Of a stretch of 64,000 bases of DNA, positions 35,375-46,921 are shown piece after piece. The notes beneath the pieces were generated by a model. The model was not told the DNA's origin. It worked only from the letters and a program-made list of their open reading frames with translations, and searched no databases. A program made the position numbers and the translations under genes. The DNA is from Stutzerimonas stutzeri (GTDB lineage Bacteria; Pseudomonadota; Gammaproteobacteria; Pseudomonadales; Pseudomonadaceae): contig NZ_CP073105.1 in NCBI RefSeq assembly GCF_018138085.1, forward strand, positions 1,984,001 through 2,048,000, given 5' to 3'. Numbering within the stretch: the first letter of the stretch is position 1; every line of letters begins with the position of its first letter.

Positions 35375-36384
35375 GGCTGTTCTCTGCGCCAGAGAAGGTG
35401 CCGTAGTGATGGCCGCCAGAGACGATCGGCGACCAACAGCAGGCTGATCAACAGCGCAGCCGAGAGTGGCCAGACATAGAGTGCTTCGGCTATACGCGCT
35501 TGCGTCGGTTGCTGCGCGGTCGGCTCGAGTTCGTCGAGAGTCGCACCGATGGCTTGCAGCTCGTCGCTCGATCTGGCCCGGAAATATCGCCCGCCGGTTT
35601 GCTCGGCAATGGCCTTCAGGGTCGGTTCGTCGAGCTCGGCGCCGGCCAGGCCGAAATGCTGGAGCACCCGCCCAGCCTGCGTGTCAGCGCCAATGCCGAT
35701 GGTATGCACCTTGATCCCGTCGACCGCCGCCAGCCGGGCGGCCTGCAAGGGATCGATCTCTCCGCCATTGTTGGCGCCATCGGTGATGAGCACCAGAACC
35801 CGGCTCTGTGCCGGGCGGTCGCGCAGGCGCTTGATCGCCAGCCCGATGGCATCACCGATGGCCGTATTGTTGCCAGCGATACCGACGAGCGCCTCGTCGA
35901 GCCAGGTCCGTACGGTCTGGCGATCGAACGTCAGTGGCGCTTGCAGATAGGCCTTGCTGCCGAAGAGGATCAAGCCGACACGGTCGCCGCGGCGCTCGGT
36001 GATGAAGTCGCCGAGCAGATGCTTGACCAGTTCCAGGCGACTGATTTCTTCGTCTTGCCAGTGCATGTCCGGGTAGTCCATCGACCCCGACACATCCACC
36101 GCCAACAATAGATCACGGCCGCTGGTGGGCAACGGCAGGGGTTCGCCGAGCCATTGCGGGCGGGCGGCTGCCAACAACAGCAGCAACCAGACCACCAGAT
36201 AAGGAAACTGCTGACGCCAGGCGGGGAGGGTGACGGTTGCACGGCGACCGGCCAGCGACTCGAGTTCGCCGAGGAAGCTGACCTTCAAGGCGGCGTCACC
36301 GCTGTCGGCGGCTGGCAGCAACCAGCGCATCACCCAGGGCAAGGGCAGCAGCACGAATATCCACGGCCACGCCAGCTCAAACAT
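35371..36384 (-). CDS. batA: VWA domain protein BatA
   Basis: 337-residue inner-membrane protein: N-terminal TM helices (MFELAWPWIFVLLPLPWVMRW and PYLVVWLLLLLAAARP), a periplasmic or cytoplasmic VWA domain with an intact MIDAS motif (LLAVDVSGSMDY; distal ITDGANNGGE), and a C-terminal TM helix (LSAALLISLLLVADRLW). The start MFELAWPW (36384) overlaps the DUF4381 gene by 8 bases. The pair of intact (BatA) and degenerate (BatB/C) VWA proteins suggests a heteromeric complex assembled with MoxR. Confidence 0.88.
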   Translation of the reverse strand: MFELAWPWIFVLLPLPWVMRWLLPAADSGDAALKVSFLGELESLAGRRATVTLPAWRQQFPYLVVWLLLLLAAARPQWLGEPLPLPTSGRDLLLAVDVSGSMDYPDMHWQDEEISRLELVKHLLGDFITERRGDRVGLILFGSKAYLQAPLTFDRQTVRTWLDEALVGIAGNNTAIGDAIGLAIKRLRDRPAQSRVLVLITDGANNGGEIDPLQAARLAAVDGIKVHTIGIGADTQAGRVLQHFGLAGAELDEPTLKAIAEQTGGRYFRARSSDELQAIGATLDELEPTAQQPTQARIAEALYVWPLSAALLISLLLVADRLWRPSLRHLLWRREQP

Positions 36385-36871
36385 GCTTGCGAATCCATAT
36401 CTGCACGGATTGCTCGAGGCTCTGGATGGCTTTGTCATCCAGCCGGCAGTCAGCGCGGTAGACGCCCTCGACCAGCACCATCCAGCGCGTCAGACCAGCG
36501 GCTGGGCAACGGCTGTCGAGAAACGCCAACCAGGCACGTCCGCTGAGCGTGTGGGGATTATCGTTCGGGTAACGGGTGCGGCAGAGCCGTTTGAGCAGAG
36601 CGTTGAGCTGTTGCAGCCACTGGTTGGCCGGGGCGCCGCCGTAGGGTTTATTCAACTGCGCGAGTTCGTTCAGCGCGATCTGGCGCTGAGGATCGATGGT
36701 CGCTTCGGTATCGGCCGCCCGCTCGGGCCGCCGGCGTTGCCAGGGTCGCAAACGGAGCAACAGTATGACGCTGAGCAACAACGCCGCCAGGAACCACCAG
36801 CCGGGCGCCGGTGGCCAGGCGCTGACGGCCGGCGGCGCAATCAACGGCTCGAGCTGGTCGAGCGGACTCAT
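36377..36871 (-). CDS. DUF4381 domain membrane protein
   Basis: 164-residue protein with one TM helix near residue 25-42 (WWFLAALLLSVILLLRL) and a soluble C-terminal helical part (LLKRLCRTRYPNDNPHTLSG). It matches the DUF4381 family that always accompanies moxR/DUF58/bat genes. Overlaps DUF58 by four bases and batA by eight. Confidence 0.82.
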   Translation of the reverse strand: MSPLDQLEPLIAPPAVSAWPPAPGWWFLAALLLSVILLLRLRPWQRRRPERAADTEATIDPQRQIALNELAQLNKPYGGAPANQWLQQLNALLKRLCRTRYPNDNPHTLSGRAWLAFLDSRCPAAGLTRWMVLVEGVYRADCRLDDKAIQSLEQSVQIWIRKHV

Positions 36872-37835
36872 CGCTGTGCTCCGGGGTGCTGCACGCTGAG
36901 GTGTTCGCGCAGTTGATCGATCAGATCATGCTGGGTGTCCAGCGCCATCAGCGGCAAACGCAGGCGATCGGCGAGGCGCCGCCACCGCGCGCTACGGGCT
37001 TCACCCTGGCTGCGGTAGGCCTGGCGTATGAGCGGATCGTGGCTGTCCAGGTCCAGACGCGCACCGAACTGGGCAAAGCGCAGCAGACCGGCAGCCGGCA
37101 AGGCACGGTCGAGCGGATCGAAAACCGGAACCAGCAGCAGGTCGACGTGGCGGGCGAGCAAGGTCAACTGCTGCTCGGCGGCGTCGCCGAGGGCGCGTTC
37201 GTCACAGATGATCACGGCCAGACTGCCGGGACGCAGGACTTCGCGAGCGCGTCTCAGGGCCAGCCCGAAAGCGTCCGGGTCGCTGCTCTGATCGGCGCTC
37301 AATGCGGTGTTGGCGCGGGCCAACCGGTCGAGCAACTGCAGCAGGCTTTGCTTGCTGCGCCGAGGTTTGATTTCGTGGTGTTCGGCCTGCCCGAATACCA
37401 GTCCGCCGACACGGTCGTTGTGGCTCAGCGCGGCCCATCCGACCAGGCTGGCCGCCTGCGCCGCCAGGACCGACTTGAACGCCAGCCCGCTACCGAAGAA
37501 CAGTCGAGGACTCTGCTCCACCAGAATGTAGATCGGACGTTCGCGCTCTTCATGGAACAGCTTGGTGTGGGGCTCCTGAGTCCGCGCCGTTACCCGCCAG
37601 TCGATGGTGCGGACGTCGTCCCCCGCCTGGTAGATGCGCACCTGGTCGAAATCCACACCGCGCCCGCGAAGCTTCGAATGATGCAGACCGACCAGTGGGC
37701 TTCGGCGATGCGGGGTCGAGAACAGCGGGACTTCCCGGACCCGATGTCGCATGTCGATCAGCTCGGCGAGGCTTATGCGCACACCCGCCCCGGCAGATAC
37801 GGCCTGCTGGCGGTCGACCGGAGGCGAGGGGGGCA

Positions 37836-37836
<1 letters not shown>
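36868..37836 (-). CDS. DUF58 domain protein
   Basis: 322-residue protein with the DUF58 core: SKLRGRGVDFDQVRIYQAGD then IDWRVTARTQEPHTKLF, followed by a VWA-like fold (IYILVEQSPRLFFGS). The start MPPSPPVDRQQ (37836) overlaps the MoxR stop by four bases; the roughly 75 residues upstream in the same frame are arginine-rich and not homologous. Companion of MoxR ATPases in a possible chaperone system. Confidence 0.88.
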
Positions 37837-38795
<959 letters not shown>

Positions 38796-39162
38796 CGTTG
38801 AACTCTTCTACGGAGGCGTGTCGGGGCGATTGCCCGACGGCGACGACTTTAATTCATTTGCCAGATCGCAGCCATGCGCGGCTCGGCAACTTGGCTGGCG
38901 TATGGCGTTTTTTCTTGCCACAGGTAGCGGCGGCAGCCGGCGAGCTGGCGGCCGTTCGGGCAGATTGAAAGACGGCGCGCATCAATTGGCGGCCATGCCT
39001 GAAAGAAATGTGACTGCTGCGTCATTGGCGGCGCCAGAGAAGGGTAGGGCCGCGTTCATGCAATCACTGTTTTGCTGGACTAACGTGGAACTTACACGTT
39101 GCGTTGCCAGTCAGGTGCCGCGACTGCCTTAGTCGAATTCCAAGCCAGAATGGAGCGAAAAA
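38796..39162. other. Divergent intergenic region, moxR / gdhB
   Basis: About 370 bases between divergent genes, so it should hold both promoters. No confident sigma-70, sigma-54 or operator motif could be assigned. The last bases (TGGAGCG before the ATG at 39163) give the gdhB ribosome-binding site. Short open frames in it look non-coding. Confidence 0.5.
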
Positions 39163-42100
39163 ATGGCGTTCTTTACAGCTGCCAGCAAAGCCGACTTTCA
39201 GCAACAACTGCAAGTGGCGTTGGCGCAGCATGTCGACGAGAAACTCCTGCCACAAGTGGGACTCTTCGCCGAGCAATTCTTCGGTATCGTCGCTCTCCCC
39301 GAGCTGACAGAGCGACGCATGACTGACCTGGTCGGCTCAACGCTGGCCAGTTGGCGCCTTCTGGAGCATTTCGACCCGGGCAGCCCGGACGTGCACGTGT
39401 TCAATCCGGACTACGAAAAACACGGCTGGCAATCGACCCATAGCGTGGTCGAGGTGCTGCACCCCGACATGCCGTTTCTGGTCGACTCGGTACGCATGGA
39501 GCTGACCCGCCGCGGCTATGCCATCCATACGTTGCAGAACAGCGTGCTCCAGGTGCGCCGGGACGCCGACGGCAGCCTGATCGAGCTGTTGCCAAAAGGC
39601 AGCGCCAGCGAAGGGAGTCAGGCCGAATCGCTGATATTCGTGGAGATCGATCGTTGCGCCAGCGCGGCAGCCCTGCGCGAGCTGGAGCAGTCGCTGCACG
39701 GTGTCCTGGCCGAGGTGCGTCTGGCCGTCAGCGATTTCCCGGCAATGAAGGCGAAAGCCGAAGACCACTACACCCGTCTGGGTACGCTGCAGCTGGCCGA
39801 CGCGGCCGAATTGTCCGAAAGTCGGGATTTCATGCGCTGGCTGGCTGACGATCATTTCACCTTCCTCGGCTACGAGGAGTTCACCGTGATCGACCAGGGC
39901 GACGGGGGGCGCATCGTTTACGACGAATCCTCGCTACTGGGCCTGTCGCGCATCCTGCGGACCGGGCTCGAGGAAGACGATCAGCTGATCATGCCGCCGG
40001 CCTTGGCCTATCTTCGCGAACCGCTGCTGCTGTCGTTCGCCAAGGCGGCGACCCCCAGCCGGGTGCATCGCCCGGCATATCCGGACTTCGTCTCGATTCG
40101 TGAATTCGACGAGCAGGGCCGCGTGGTCCGTGAGTGCCGCTTCCTCGGGCTGTTCACCTCATCGGTCTACACCCAGAGCGTACGGCGGATTCCCTACATC
40201 CGCAGCAAAGTGGCGGAAGTGGTGAGGCGCTCGCAGTTCGACGATTCGGCGCACCTGGCCAAAGAGCTGATCCAGGTGCTTGAAGTGCTGCCGCGCGACG
40301 AACTGTTCCAGATGACGCTCGATCAGCTGTTCAACACCGCGATTGCCATCGTACAGATCCAGGAACGCAACAAACTGCGTCTGTTCATGCGGATCGACCC
40401 CTACGGCCGGTTCTGCTACTGCCTGGCCTACGTACCGCGCGACAGCTACTCGACCGAGACCCGTCTGCGCATTCAGCAGGTCCTGATGGATCGCCTGGAA
40501 GCCAGTGGTTGCGAATTCTCGACCTACTTCTCCGAATCGGTGCTGATCCGCGTGCAGTTCCTGCTGCGCCTGGACCCGAACAAGCAGGTGCAGTTCGATC
40601 CGGTACAGCTGGAGAACGAGGTGGTGCAAGCCTGCCGCACCTGGCAGGACGACTACACCAGCGTCGTTATCGAACAATTCGGCGAGGCTCAGGGCACCGG
40701 CATTCTCGCCGAATTTCCGAAGGGCTTTCCGGCTGGCTACCGCGAGCGGTTCGCCCCGCATTCGGCCGCCGTCGACATGCAGCACGTGCTCAGCCTGAGC
40801 GAAGAGCGTCCGCTGGTGATGAGCTTCTATCAGCCGATCACCGCTATGGAGCATCGCCTGCATTGCAAGCTCTACCACATGAACACGCCGCTGCCGTTAT
40901 CGGACATGTTGCCGATCCTGGAGAATCTAGGGCTGCGTGTGCTGGGCGAGTTTCCGTTTCACCTGCGCCGCAAGGACGGCCGCGAATACTGGATTCACGA
41001 TTTCGCCTTTACCTATGCCGAAGGGCTCGAAATCGATCTGATGGAGATCAACGAGCCGCTGCAAGATGCCTTCATCGCCATTCACAATGGGCAGGCGGAG
41101 AACGACGCCTTCAACCGACTGGTCCTGACGGCTGGGCTGACCTGGCGGGAGGTGGCGCTGCTGAGGGCCTACGGTCGCTATCTCAAGCAGATTCGCATGG
41201 GTTTCGACCTGGGCTATATCGCCAGCGCGCTGCTCAACCATACCGATATCGCCCGCGAGCTGGTGCGGCTGTTCAAGATGCGTTTCTACCTCGCGCGCAA
41301 GCTCGGCGAGGAAGACCTGGCCGACAAGCAGGCGCGGCTGGAGCAGGCGATCATCACCGCCCTGGACGACGTCGCGGTGCTCAACGAGGACCGTATCCTG
41401 CGCCGCTACCTGGCGCTGATCAAAGCGACGCTGCGCACCAACTTCTACCAGAGCGATGCCAGCGGCAAGCCGAAGAGCTACTTCAGCTTCAAGCTCGATC
41501 CGCGTTCAATTCCGGAGATGCCGCGTCCGGCCCCGAAGTTCGAGATATTCGTCTACTCGCCGCGCGTCGAAGGCGTGCACCTGCGTGGCGGCAAGGTGGC
41601 GCGAGGCGGCTTGCGCTGGTCGGATCGCGAGGAAGATTACCGCACCGAGGTGCTGGGGCTGGTCAAGGCGCAGCAGGTCAAGAACGCCATCATCGTGCCT
41701 GGCGGCGCCAAAGGTGGTTTCGTTCCGCGCCGGCTGCCCACCGGTGGCTCGCGTGATGAGGTTCTCGCCGAGGGGATCGCCTGCTACCGCATCTTCATCA
41801 GCGGCTTGCTGGACATCACCGACAACCTCAAGGATGGCAAGGTGGTGCCGCCGGCCAACGTGGTGCGTTATGACGAAGACGATCCCTACCTCGTCGTGGC
41901 GGCGGATAAAGGCACCGCGACCTTCTCCGATATCGCCAACGGCATCGCCGCCGAGTATGACTTCTGGTTGGGCGACGCATTCGCCTCGGGCGGTTCGGCA
42001 GGCTATGACCACAAGAAGATGGGCATCACGGCCAAGGGTGCCTGGGTGTCGGTACAGCGGCACTTCCGCGAGCGAGGTATCGATGTCCAGCGCGATCCGG

Positions 42101-44010
42101 TCAGTGTGATCGGCATCGGCGACATGGCCGGTGACGTGTTCGGCAATGGCTTGCTGATGTCCGAAACCCTGCAGTTGGTGGCGGCCTTCAACCACCTGCA
42201 TATCTTCATCGATCCGGACCCCGATGCGGCGCGCAGCTTCATCGAGCGCAAGCGCCTGTTCGACCTGCCGCGGTCATCCTGGACCGACTACGACCCGTCG
42301 CTGATTTCGGCAGGAGGCGGGGTGTTCCCGCGCTCGGCCAAGCGCATCGCGATTACCCCGCAGATGAAGGCACGCTTCGAGATCGAGGCCGATCAACTGA
42401 CGCCTGCGGAGCTGATTCATGCGTTGCTCAAGGCTCCGGTGGATCTGCTTTGGAATGGCGGCATCGGCACCTACGTGAAGAGCACCACCGAGACGCACGC
42501 GGACGTAGGCGACAAGGCCAATGACATTCTTCGGGTCAATGGTAACGAGTTACGCGCCAAGGTCATCGGCGAGGGCGGCAACCTCGGTATTACCCAGCTA
42601 GGACGGGTCGAGTACTGCCTCCACGGCGGCGCGGCCAACACGGACTTCATCGACAACGCCGGTGGTGTGAACTGCTCGGACCATGAGGTCAATATCAAGA
42701 TCCTGCTGAACGAGATCGTCAGTGCCGGCGACATGACCAGCAAGCAGCGGGACAAGTTGCTGTTCGACATGACCGACTCGGTGTCCGAACTGGTGCTGCA
42801 CGACAATTACAAGCAGACCCAGGCGCTATCCCAGGCCGAACGTCGGGCACGTGAAGGCGGCGGCGAATACAAGCGACTGATCAGCGCGCTCGAAGCTGAC
42901 GGCTTGTTGGATCGAGCGCTGGAATTCCTACCCAGCGACGAGGCGCTTGCCGACCGCGCCACGCTCGGCAAGGGGCTGACCCGCGCGGAACTGTCGGTGC
43001 TGATTTCTTACAGCAAGATCCATCTGAAGGAAGCCCTGTTGCAGTCCCGGGTACCGGATGACGATTACCTGGCGCGCGAAATGGAAAGTGCTTTCCCGCA
43101 GCTGCTGGCCGAGCAATACCGCGGTGCGATGTTGCACCACCGGTTGAAGCGGGAGATCGTCAGCACCCAGATTGCCAACGACCTGATCAACAACATGGGT
43201 ATCACCTTCGTGCAGCGGCTGCATGAAGCGACGGGCTTGAGTGCCGCCAACGTCGCCGGTGCCTATGTCATCGTGCGGGACATTTTCCATCTGCCACACT
43301 GGTTCCGTCAGATCGAAGCGCTGGACTACAAGATTCCGGCCGAGCTGCAGTTGAATCTGATGGAAGAGCTGATGCGCCTGGGGCGCCGGGCCACCCGTTG
43401 GTTCCTGCGCAATCGACGCAGCGAGCTCGATGCTGCTCGCGACGTCGCTCACTTCGGCCCACGCGTAGCGGCGCTCGGACTGAAGCTCGATGCCTTGCTA
43501 CAAGGGGCTACACGCGATCTGTGGCAGGCTCGCTACGAGCGCTACACCGAGGCGGGCGTACCCGAGCTGCTGGCGCGAATGGTGGCCGGGACCAATCACC
43601 TCTATACCTTGCTGCCGATCCTGGAAGCGGCCGACGAAACCGGCCAGCCGCCGGCTGATGTGGCCGCGGCGTACTTCGCGGTCGGGGGCGCGCTGGAGTT
43701 GCCTTGGTATCTGCAGCAGGTCACCAGCCTGCCGGTGGATAACAATTGGCAGGCGCTGGCACGCGAGAGCTTCCGCGATGACCTGGACGGTCAGCAACGC
43801 GCCATCACGGTCTCGGTGCTGCAAATGAGCGACGCGCCCGATGGCTTGGATGAGCGGGTACAGCTGTGGTTGGAGCAGCGGGCGTACCAGGTGGGGCGCT
43901 GGCGGCGGATGCTGGTCGAACTGCGTGGCGCCAGCAGCGTTGACTATGCGATGTATGCCGTTGCCGGGCGTGAGCTGCAGGATCTGGCCCAAGACAGCGC
44001 ACGACGCTAG
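39163..44010 (+). CDS. gdhB: NAD-specific glutamate dehydrogenase, large 180-kDa type
   Basis: 1,615-residue cytoplasmic enzyme that converts glutamate to 2-oxoglutarate and ammonium with NAD. The length matches the large GDH class of pseudomonads and Streptomyces. Order: a long N-terminal regulatory region (ACT-like segments, about 1-700), the catalytic core (IIVPGGAKGGFVPRRLP with the substrate-binding lysine, near residue 845-860), the dinucleotide-binding region (VIGIGDMAGDVFGNGLL, near 980), then a long C-terminal helical region. It is transcribed alone, divergent from moxR, and ends in tandem hairpins. Usually a catabolic enzyme for glutamate and arginine. Confidence 0.95.
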   Translation: MAFFTAASKADFQQQLQVALAQHVDEKLLPQVGLFAEQFFGIVALPELTERRMTDLVGSTLASWRLLEHFDPGSPDVHVFNPDYEKHGWQSTHSVVEVLHPDMPFLVDSVRMELTRRGYAIHTLQNSVLQVRRDADGSLIELLPKGSASEGSQAESLIFVEIDRCASAAALRELEQSLHGVLAEVRLAVSDFPAMKAKAEDHYTRLGTLQLADAAELSESRDFMRWLADDHFTFLGYEEFTVIDQGDGGRIVYDESSLLGLSRILRTGLEEDDQLIMPPALAYLREPLLLSFAKAATPSRVHRPAYPDFVSIREFDEQGRVVRECRFLGLFTSSVYTQSVRRIPYIRSKVAEVVRRSQFDDSAHLAKELIQVLEVLPRDELFQMTLDQLFNTAIAIVQIQERNKLRLFMRIDPYGRFCYCLAYVPRDSYSTETRLRIQQVLMDRLEASGCEFSTYFSESVLIRVQFLLRLDPNKQVQFDPVQLENEVVQACRTWQDDYTSVVIEQFGEAQGTGILAEFPKGFPAGYRERFAPHSAAVDMQHVLSLSEERPLVMSFYQPITAMEHRLHCKLYHMNTPLPLSDMLPILENLGLRVLGEFPFHLRRKDGREYWIHDFAFTYAEGLEIDLMEINEPLQDAFIAIHNGQAENDAFNRLVLTAGLTWREVALLRAYGRYLKQIRMGFDLGYIASALLNHTDIARELVRLFKMRFYLARKLGEEDLADKQARLEQAIITALDDVAVLNEDRILRRYLALIKATLRTNFYQSDASGKPKSYFSFKLDPRSIPEMPRPAPKFEIFVYSPRVEGVHLRGGKVARGGLRWSDREEDYRTEVLGLVKAQQVKNAIIVPGGAKGGFVPRRLPTGGSRDEVLAEGIACYRIFISGLLDITDNLKDGKVVPPANVVRYDEDDPYLVVAADKGTATFSDIANGIAAEYDFWLGDAFASGGSAGYDHKKMGITAKGAWVSVQRHFRERGIDVQRDPVSVIGIGDMAGDVFGNGLLMSETLQLVAAFNHLHIFIDPDPDAARSFIERKRLFDLPRSSWTDYDPSLISAGGGVFPRSAKRIAITPQMKARFEIEADQLTPAELIHALLKAPVDLLWNGGIGTYVKSTTETHADVGDKANDILRVNGNELRAKVIGEGGNLGITQLGRVEYCLHGGAANTDFIDNAGGVNCSDHEVNIKILLNEIVSAGDMTSKQRDKLLFDMTDSVSELVLHDNYKQTQALSQAERRAREGGGEYKRLISALEADGLLDRALEFLPSDEALADRATLGKGLTRAELSVLISYSKIHLKEALLQSRVPDDDYLAREMESAFPQLLAEQYRGAMLHHRLKREIVSTQIANDLINNMGITFVQRLHEATGLSAANVAGAYVIVRDIFHLPHWFRQIEALDYKIPAELQLNLMEELMRLGRRATRWFLRNRRSELDAARDVAHFGPRVAALGLKLDALLQGATRDLWQARYERYTEAGVPELLARMVAGTNHLYTLLPILEAADETGQPPADVAAAYFAVGGALELPWYLQQVTSLPVDNNWQALARESFRDDLDGQQRAITVSVLQMSDAPDGLDERVQLWLEQRAYQVGRWRRMLVELRGASSVDYAMYAVAGRELQDLAQDSARR

Positions 44011-44019
44011 TGCGCTAAG

Positions 44020-44090
44020 GCCCCCGGTGCTGCCGGGGGCTGTCGATAGCTAGAGAAACGCCGGCGCATTTGCACCGGCGTTTGGTTTTG
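44020..44090 (+). terminator. Tandem hairpin terminator after gdhB
   Basis: First hairpin GCCCCCGG (44020-44027) with CCGGGGGC (44033-44040). The second, AAACGCCGGCGCA (44056-44068) with TGCACCGGCGTTT (44071-44083), has one mismatch and is followed by TTGGTTTT. It separates gdhB from the convergent DUF6685 gene. Confidence 0.75.
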
Positions 44091-44156
44091 GCGATCGGCG
44101 GCGTCAACGCTTGCCGATCGGTACGGATTCTATTGGCGGCGATCGGCCAGCGCAGA

Positions 44157-45080
44157 TCAGTCGGTCTGCGCTGCCCGGTTGCCGAGACGGAAGCGCGTGA
44201 TCTGTGGCAGGTCACGCAGATAGCGAATCATGTCCGGCGCGCCGGCAAGCTTGAGGCCTTCGCCGAGGGCGTTGGCGGTGGCATGGCGCTTGTCGAGCAG
44301 GAGCAGCTCGGAGTTGTCCGGGTTGCGCAGCAAGGTCAGACGGGCGTAGGGGATCTTCGCATCGAGCAACAACCCCATGAACTCGCGGTCATTCCAGGCT
44401 TGCGCCGGCATGGTCACCGCGTGGTATTCGCTATCCAGCGCATGCAGGCCCGGCGCATCGAGCCGGTAATCAACCAGTTCGCAGGGCAGGTTCACTTCGA
44501 GTCCGCGTAGCCGCGCATAGGCGACGGCGCAGGCGAAGGCTTCGGCGTGATGCTCGCCCGACCAGTAGATGCGCTCGCCGAGCCAGCTGGCCTGACGAAG
44601 CTCTATGGGGGCCTGGGTCTCGAAGCCGGGCAGGGCGGTCGAGAGGGTGCGGACGAAATCCTTGTAGCTGATCACACGCAGCTTCCGGCATGCCGGGGTG
44701 GCGGCGAAGGCTTCGAAGGTCGGGTATGTCCCGCCGCTGGTGTTCTGCCCGCTGAGCCCGTCTATCTGGCGCAGATCCAGCGCCGCGTGCGTGGTCTCTT
44801 CACGTCGTACGAGCCGCGTCAAGGCGGCACGTGCCTTGGCTTTGTCTTCCTGAACCGGGCCGGAAAGGGCGCTTCTCGGTAGATCGACGAAGCGCTGCAG
44901 GCAAGGTCCGTCGTGCCAGAAGATGCTCGGCGCCGGTTCCAGGAGCGGCGCGAAGGGCAGTCGCAGCTGGCTGGCCAACTCGAGCAACTGACGCGGCGAT
45001 TTGCCGGCCAGGCCAAGGCGTTGGGCAAATTTGACGATTCGGGAGGTCACGGGCGGCACCGGCTCGGGCAGGTTCATCAT
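44157..45080 (-). CDS. DUF6685-like hypothetical protein
   Basis: 307-residue soluble protein with no signal peptide or TM helix. Segments such as LARLVRREETTHAALDLRQI-like text are visible as LTRLVRREETTHAALDLRQI, followed by ISYKDFVRTLSTALPGF, IYWSGEHHAEAFACAVAYAR and LLLLDKRHATANALGEGLKL. It resembles the DUF6685 group of uncharacterised pseudomonad proteins; I assign this from memory of the family, so with reservation. The start may be Met1 or Met2. It is divergent from the DUF2835 gene. Confidence 0.65.
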   Translation of the reverse strand: MMNLPEPVPPVTSRIVKFAQRLGLAGKSPRQLLELASQLRLPFAPLLEPAPSIFWHDGPCLQRFVDLPRSALSGPVQEDKAKARAALTRLVRREETTHAALDLRQIDGLSGQNTSGGTYPTFEAFAATPACRKLRVISYKDFVRTLSTALPGFETQAPIELRQASWLGERIYWSGEHHAEAFACAVAYARLRGLEVNLPCELVDYRLDAPGLHALDSEYHAVTMPAQAWNDREFMGLLLDAKIPYARLTLLRNPDNSELLLLDKRHATANALGEGLKLAGAPDMIRYLRDLPQITRFRLGNRAAQTD

Positions 45081-45238
45081 TGCGGACGACCGTTTGGAAC
45101 GACGAGGGAAGTGTGGCAGAGCCGCCGACGCTGTGCACAGTGTTTACCGAGCCTTTGCTCGCGCATGAGCGGCGTCAGGGCACAACGGGGAAGGTATCCG
45201 TATGGCAAAATCGCTGTGCTGATCAATGAGGAGCCTCC

Positions 45239-45475
45239 ATGCCAAGCCTCGTGCTGGATATTGCGCTACCGGCGGGAAAACTGCTGGCAGTTTATCAAGG
45301 GCGCGCCAATCGTATCCTGATCAAGAGCCGGGAGGGGACGAATGTCAGCCTGCCGGCACACCATCTGCGACCCTTTCTGACAAGTGCTGGCGTGTTTGGT
45401 TCATTCGAATTGGAATTTTCTCCGGAGGGCAAACTGCTCCGCTTGCGGCGGCTGGTACACGCACGCTCCCAGTAG
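45239..45475 (+). CDS. DUF2835 family protein
   Basis: 78-residue protein matching the DUF2835 family: [20 protein letters not shown] then [20 protein letters not shown] and [24 protein letters not shown] lies before the ATG. Function unknown; in pseudomonads it is commonly found just upstream of pyrD, as here (95-base gap). Confidence 0.8.
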   Translation: MPSLVLDIALPAGKLLAVYQGRANRILIKSREGTNVSLPAHHLRPFLTSAGVFGSFELEFSPEGKLLRLRRLVHARSQ

Positions 45476-45569
45476 CGGTTTGGCCCGTTGGTCATCACGT
45501 TCACCCGCTGGAACTGGCGCCGCCTGCTATACTCCCGCGCCACACTCTACCCAGGATCTTAGGCTGCGT

Positions 45570-46601
45570 ATGTATAACCTGGCCCGCCAGCTGTTGTTCA
45601 AATTCACCCCCGAAACGTCTCATGAGCTATCGCTCGATCTCATCGGTGCGGGCGGCCGCCTAGGGCTCAATGCGCTGTTGAACAAGGCGCCGGCCATGCT
45701 GCCGGTACGGGTGATGGGGTTGGATTTCCCCAACCCGGTGGGGCTGGCGGCCGGCCTGGACAAGAATGGTGAGGCGATCTGCGGCCTGTCCCAGCTGGGG
45801 TTCGGCTTCGTCGAAGTGGGCACCGTGACGCCACGGCCACAGCCGGGCAATCCTAAACCTCGTATTTTCCGCTTGCCCGAAGCCGAAGCCATCATCAACC
45901 GCATGGGCTTCAACAACCACGGCGTGGACGCTTTGCTGGAGCGGGTCGACGCGGCGCGCTTCAAGGGCATCCTGGGCATCAACATCGGCAAGAATTTCGA
46001 TACGCCAGTCGAGCGTGCGCAGGACGATTACCTCCTGTGCCTGGACAAGGTCTATCACCAGGCCAGTTACGTCACCGTGAACGTCAGCTCGCCGAATACC
46101 CCGGGGCTGCGCAGCCTGCAGTTCGGCAACTCGCTCAAGCAGTTGCTCGACGCGCTCGCGCAGCGCCGGGAGGATCTCGAAGTGCTGCATGGCAAGCGTG
46201 TACCGCTGGCCATCAAGATCGCACCGGACATGACTGACGAGGAGATCGCGCTGGTTGCCGAAGCGGTCTTTCAGGCGGGAATGGACGCCATCATCGCGAC
46301 CAACACGACGCTCGGTCGCGAGGGTGTGGCGGGGCTGGCTCATGCGGACGAGGCGGGAGGGCTTTCAGGCGCGCCGGTGCGCGACAAGAGCACCCACACC
46401 GTCCGCGTATTGGCGCAGACGCTGGCGGGGCGCTTGCCCATCATCGCGGTAGGCGGGATCACCGAGGGGCGGCATGCGGCGGAGAAGATCGAGGCGGGGG
46501 CAAGTCTGGTGCAGTTGTACACCGGCTTCATCTACAAGGGGCCGGCGCTGATTCGCGAGGCGGTGGATGCCGTGGCGTCTCTGCAGTCGAGAAGGAAGTG
46601 A
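45570..46601 (+). CDS. pyrD: Dihydroorotate dehydrogenase (quinone), class 2
   Basis: 343-residue membrane-associated flavoenzyme that oxidises dihydroorotate to orotate with quinone in pyrimidine synthesis. The N-terminal helix [20 protein letters not shown] marks class 2. FMN and catalytic motifs: [51 protein letters not shown] with the catalytic serine, and [19 protein letters not shown]. The start at 45570 has AGGATCTTAGG upstream; the longer frame lacks homology. Confidence 0.96.
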   Translation: MYNLARQLLFKFTPETSHELSLDLIGAGGRLGLNALLNKAPAMLPVRVMGLDFPNPVGLAAGLDKNGEAICGLSQLGFGFVEVGTVTPRPQPGNPKPRIFRLPEAEAIINRMGFNNHGVDALLERVDAARFKGILGINIGKNFDTPVERAQDDYLLCLDKVYHQASYVTVNVSSPNTPGLRSLQFGNSLKQLLDALAQRREDLEVLHGKRVPLAIKIAPDMTDEEIALVAEAVFQAGMDAIIATNTTLGREGVAGLAHADEAGGLSGAPVRDKSTHTVRVLAQTLAGRLPIIAVGGITEGRHAAEKIEAGASLVQLYTGFIYKGPALIREAVDAVASLQSRRK

Positions 46602-46628
46602 CGCGAAGGAAATGATTGGCTGCCTGGT

Positions 46629-46662
46629 GGGGCTCCCTGAGGGAGCCCCGGGCTTAAAGCCC
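46629..46662. terminator. Hairpins between convergent pyrD and rmf
   Basis: GGGGCTCCC (46629-46637) pairs with GGGAGCCCC (46641-46649), and GGGCTT with AAGCCC (46650-46662) follows at once. No T-run is present, so this may be a weak or Rho-assisted end for pyrD. Confidence 0.5.
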
Positions 46663-46705
46663 GCCGCCCGGGTGGGGCGTGCCAGATGAAGTCGGTGTGA
46701 TCGTG

Positions 46706-46921
46706 TCAGCCGACTGCGTGGAGTTCGTTCAATCGATGAAGGCCGGCCGCGCCGGTCAGACCGTCCCAGTTGTCGCCGCGACCCTCCCGCCAGCCGTTAA
46801 TCCAGGCTTGGCGCACCTCCGGATGGGAAAAAGGACATAGATCGCGAGATTTACCGTGTATGCCATGCTGATAACCGCGTAGAAATGCTCGTTCCATCGG
46901 ATCACGCTTGAGTCTTCTCAT
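46706..46921 (-). CDS. rmf: Ribosome modulation factor
   Basis: 71-residue basic protein that dimerises 70S ribosomes into inactive 100S particles in stationary phase. MRRLKRDPMERAFLRGYQHG and DLCPFSHPEVRQAWINGWRE match the RMF family; the C-terminal extension is typical of pseudomonads. Located back to back with rlmKL, as in P. aeruginosa. Confidence 0.93.
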   Translation of the reverse strand: MRRLKRDPMERAFLRGYQHGIHGKSRDLCPFSHPEVRQAWINGWREGRGDNWDGLTGAAGLHRLNELHAVG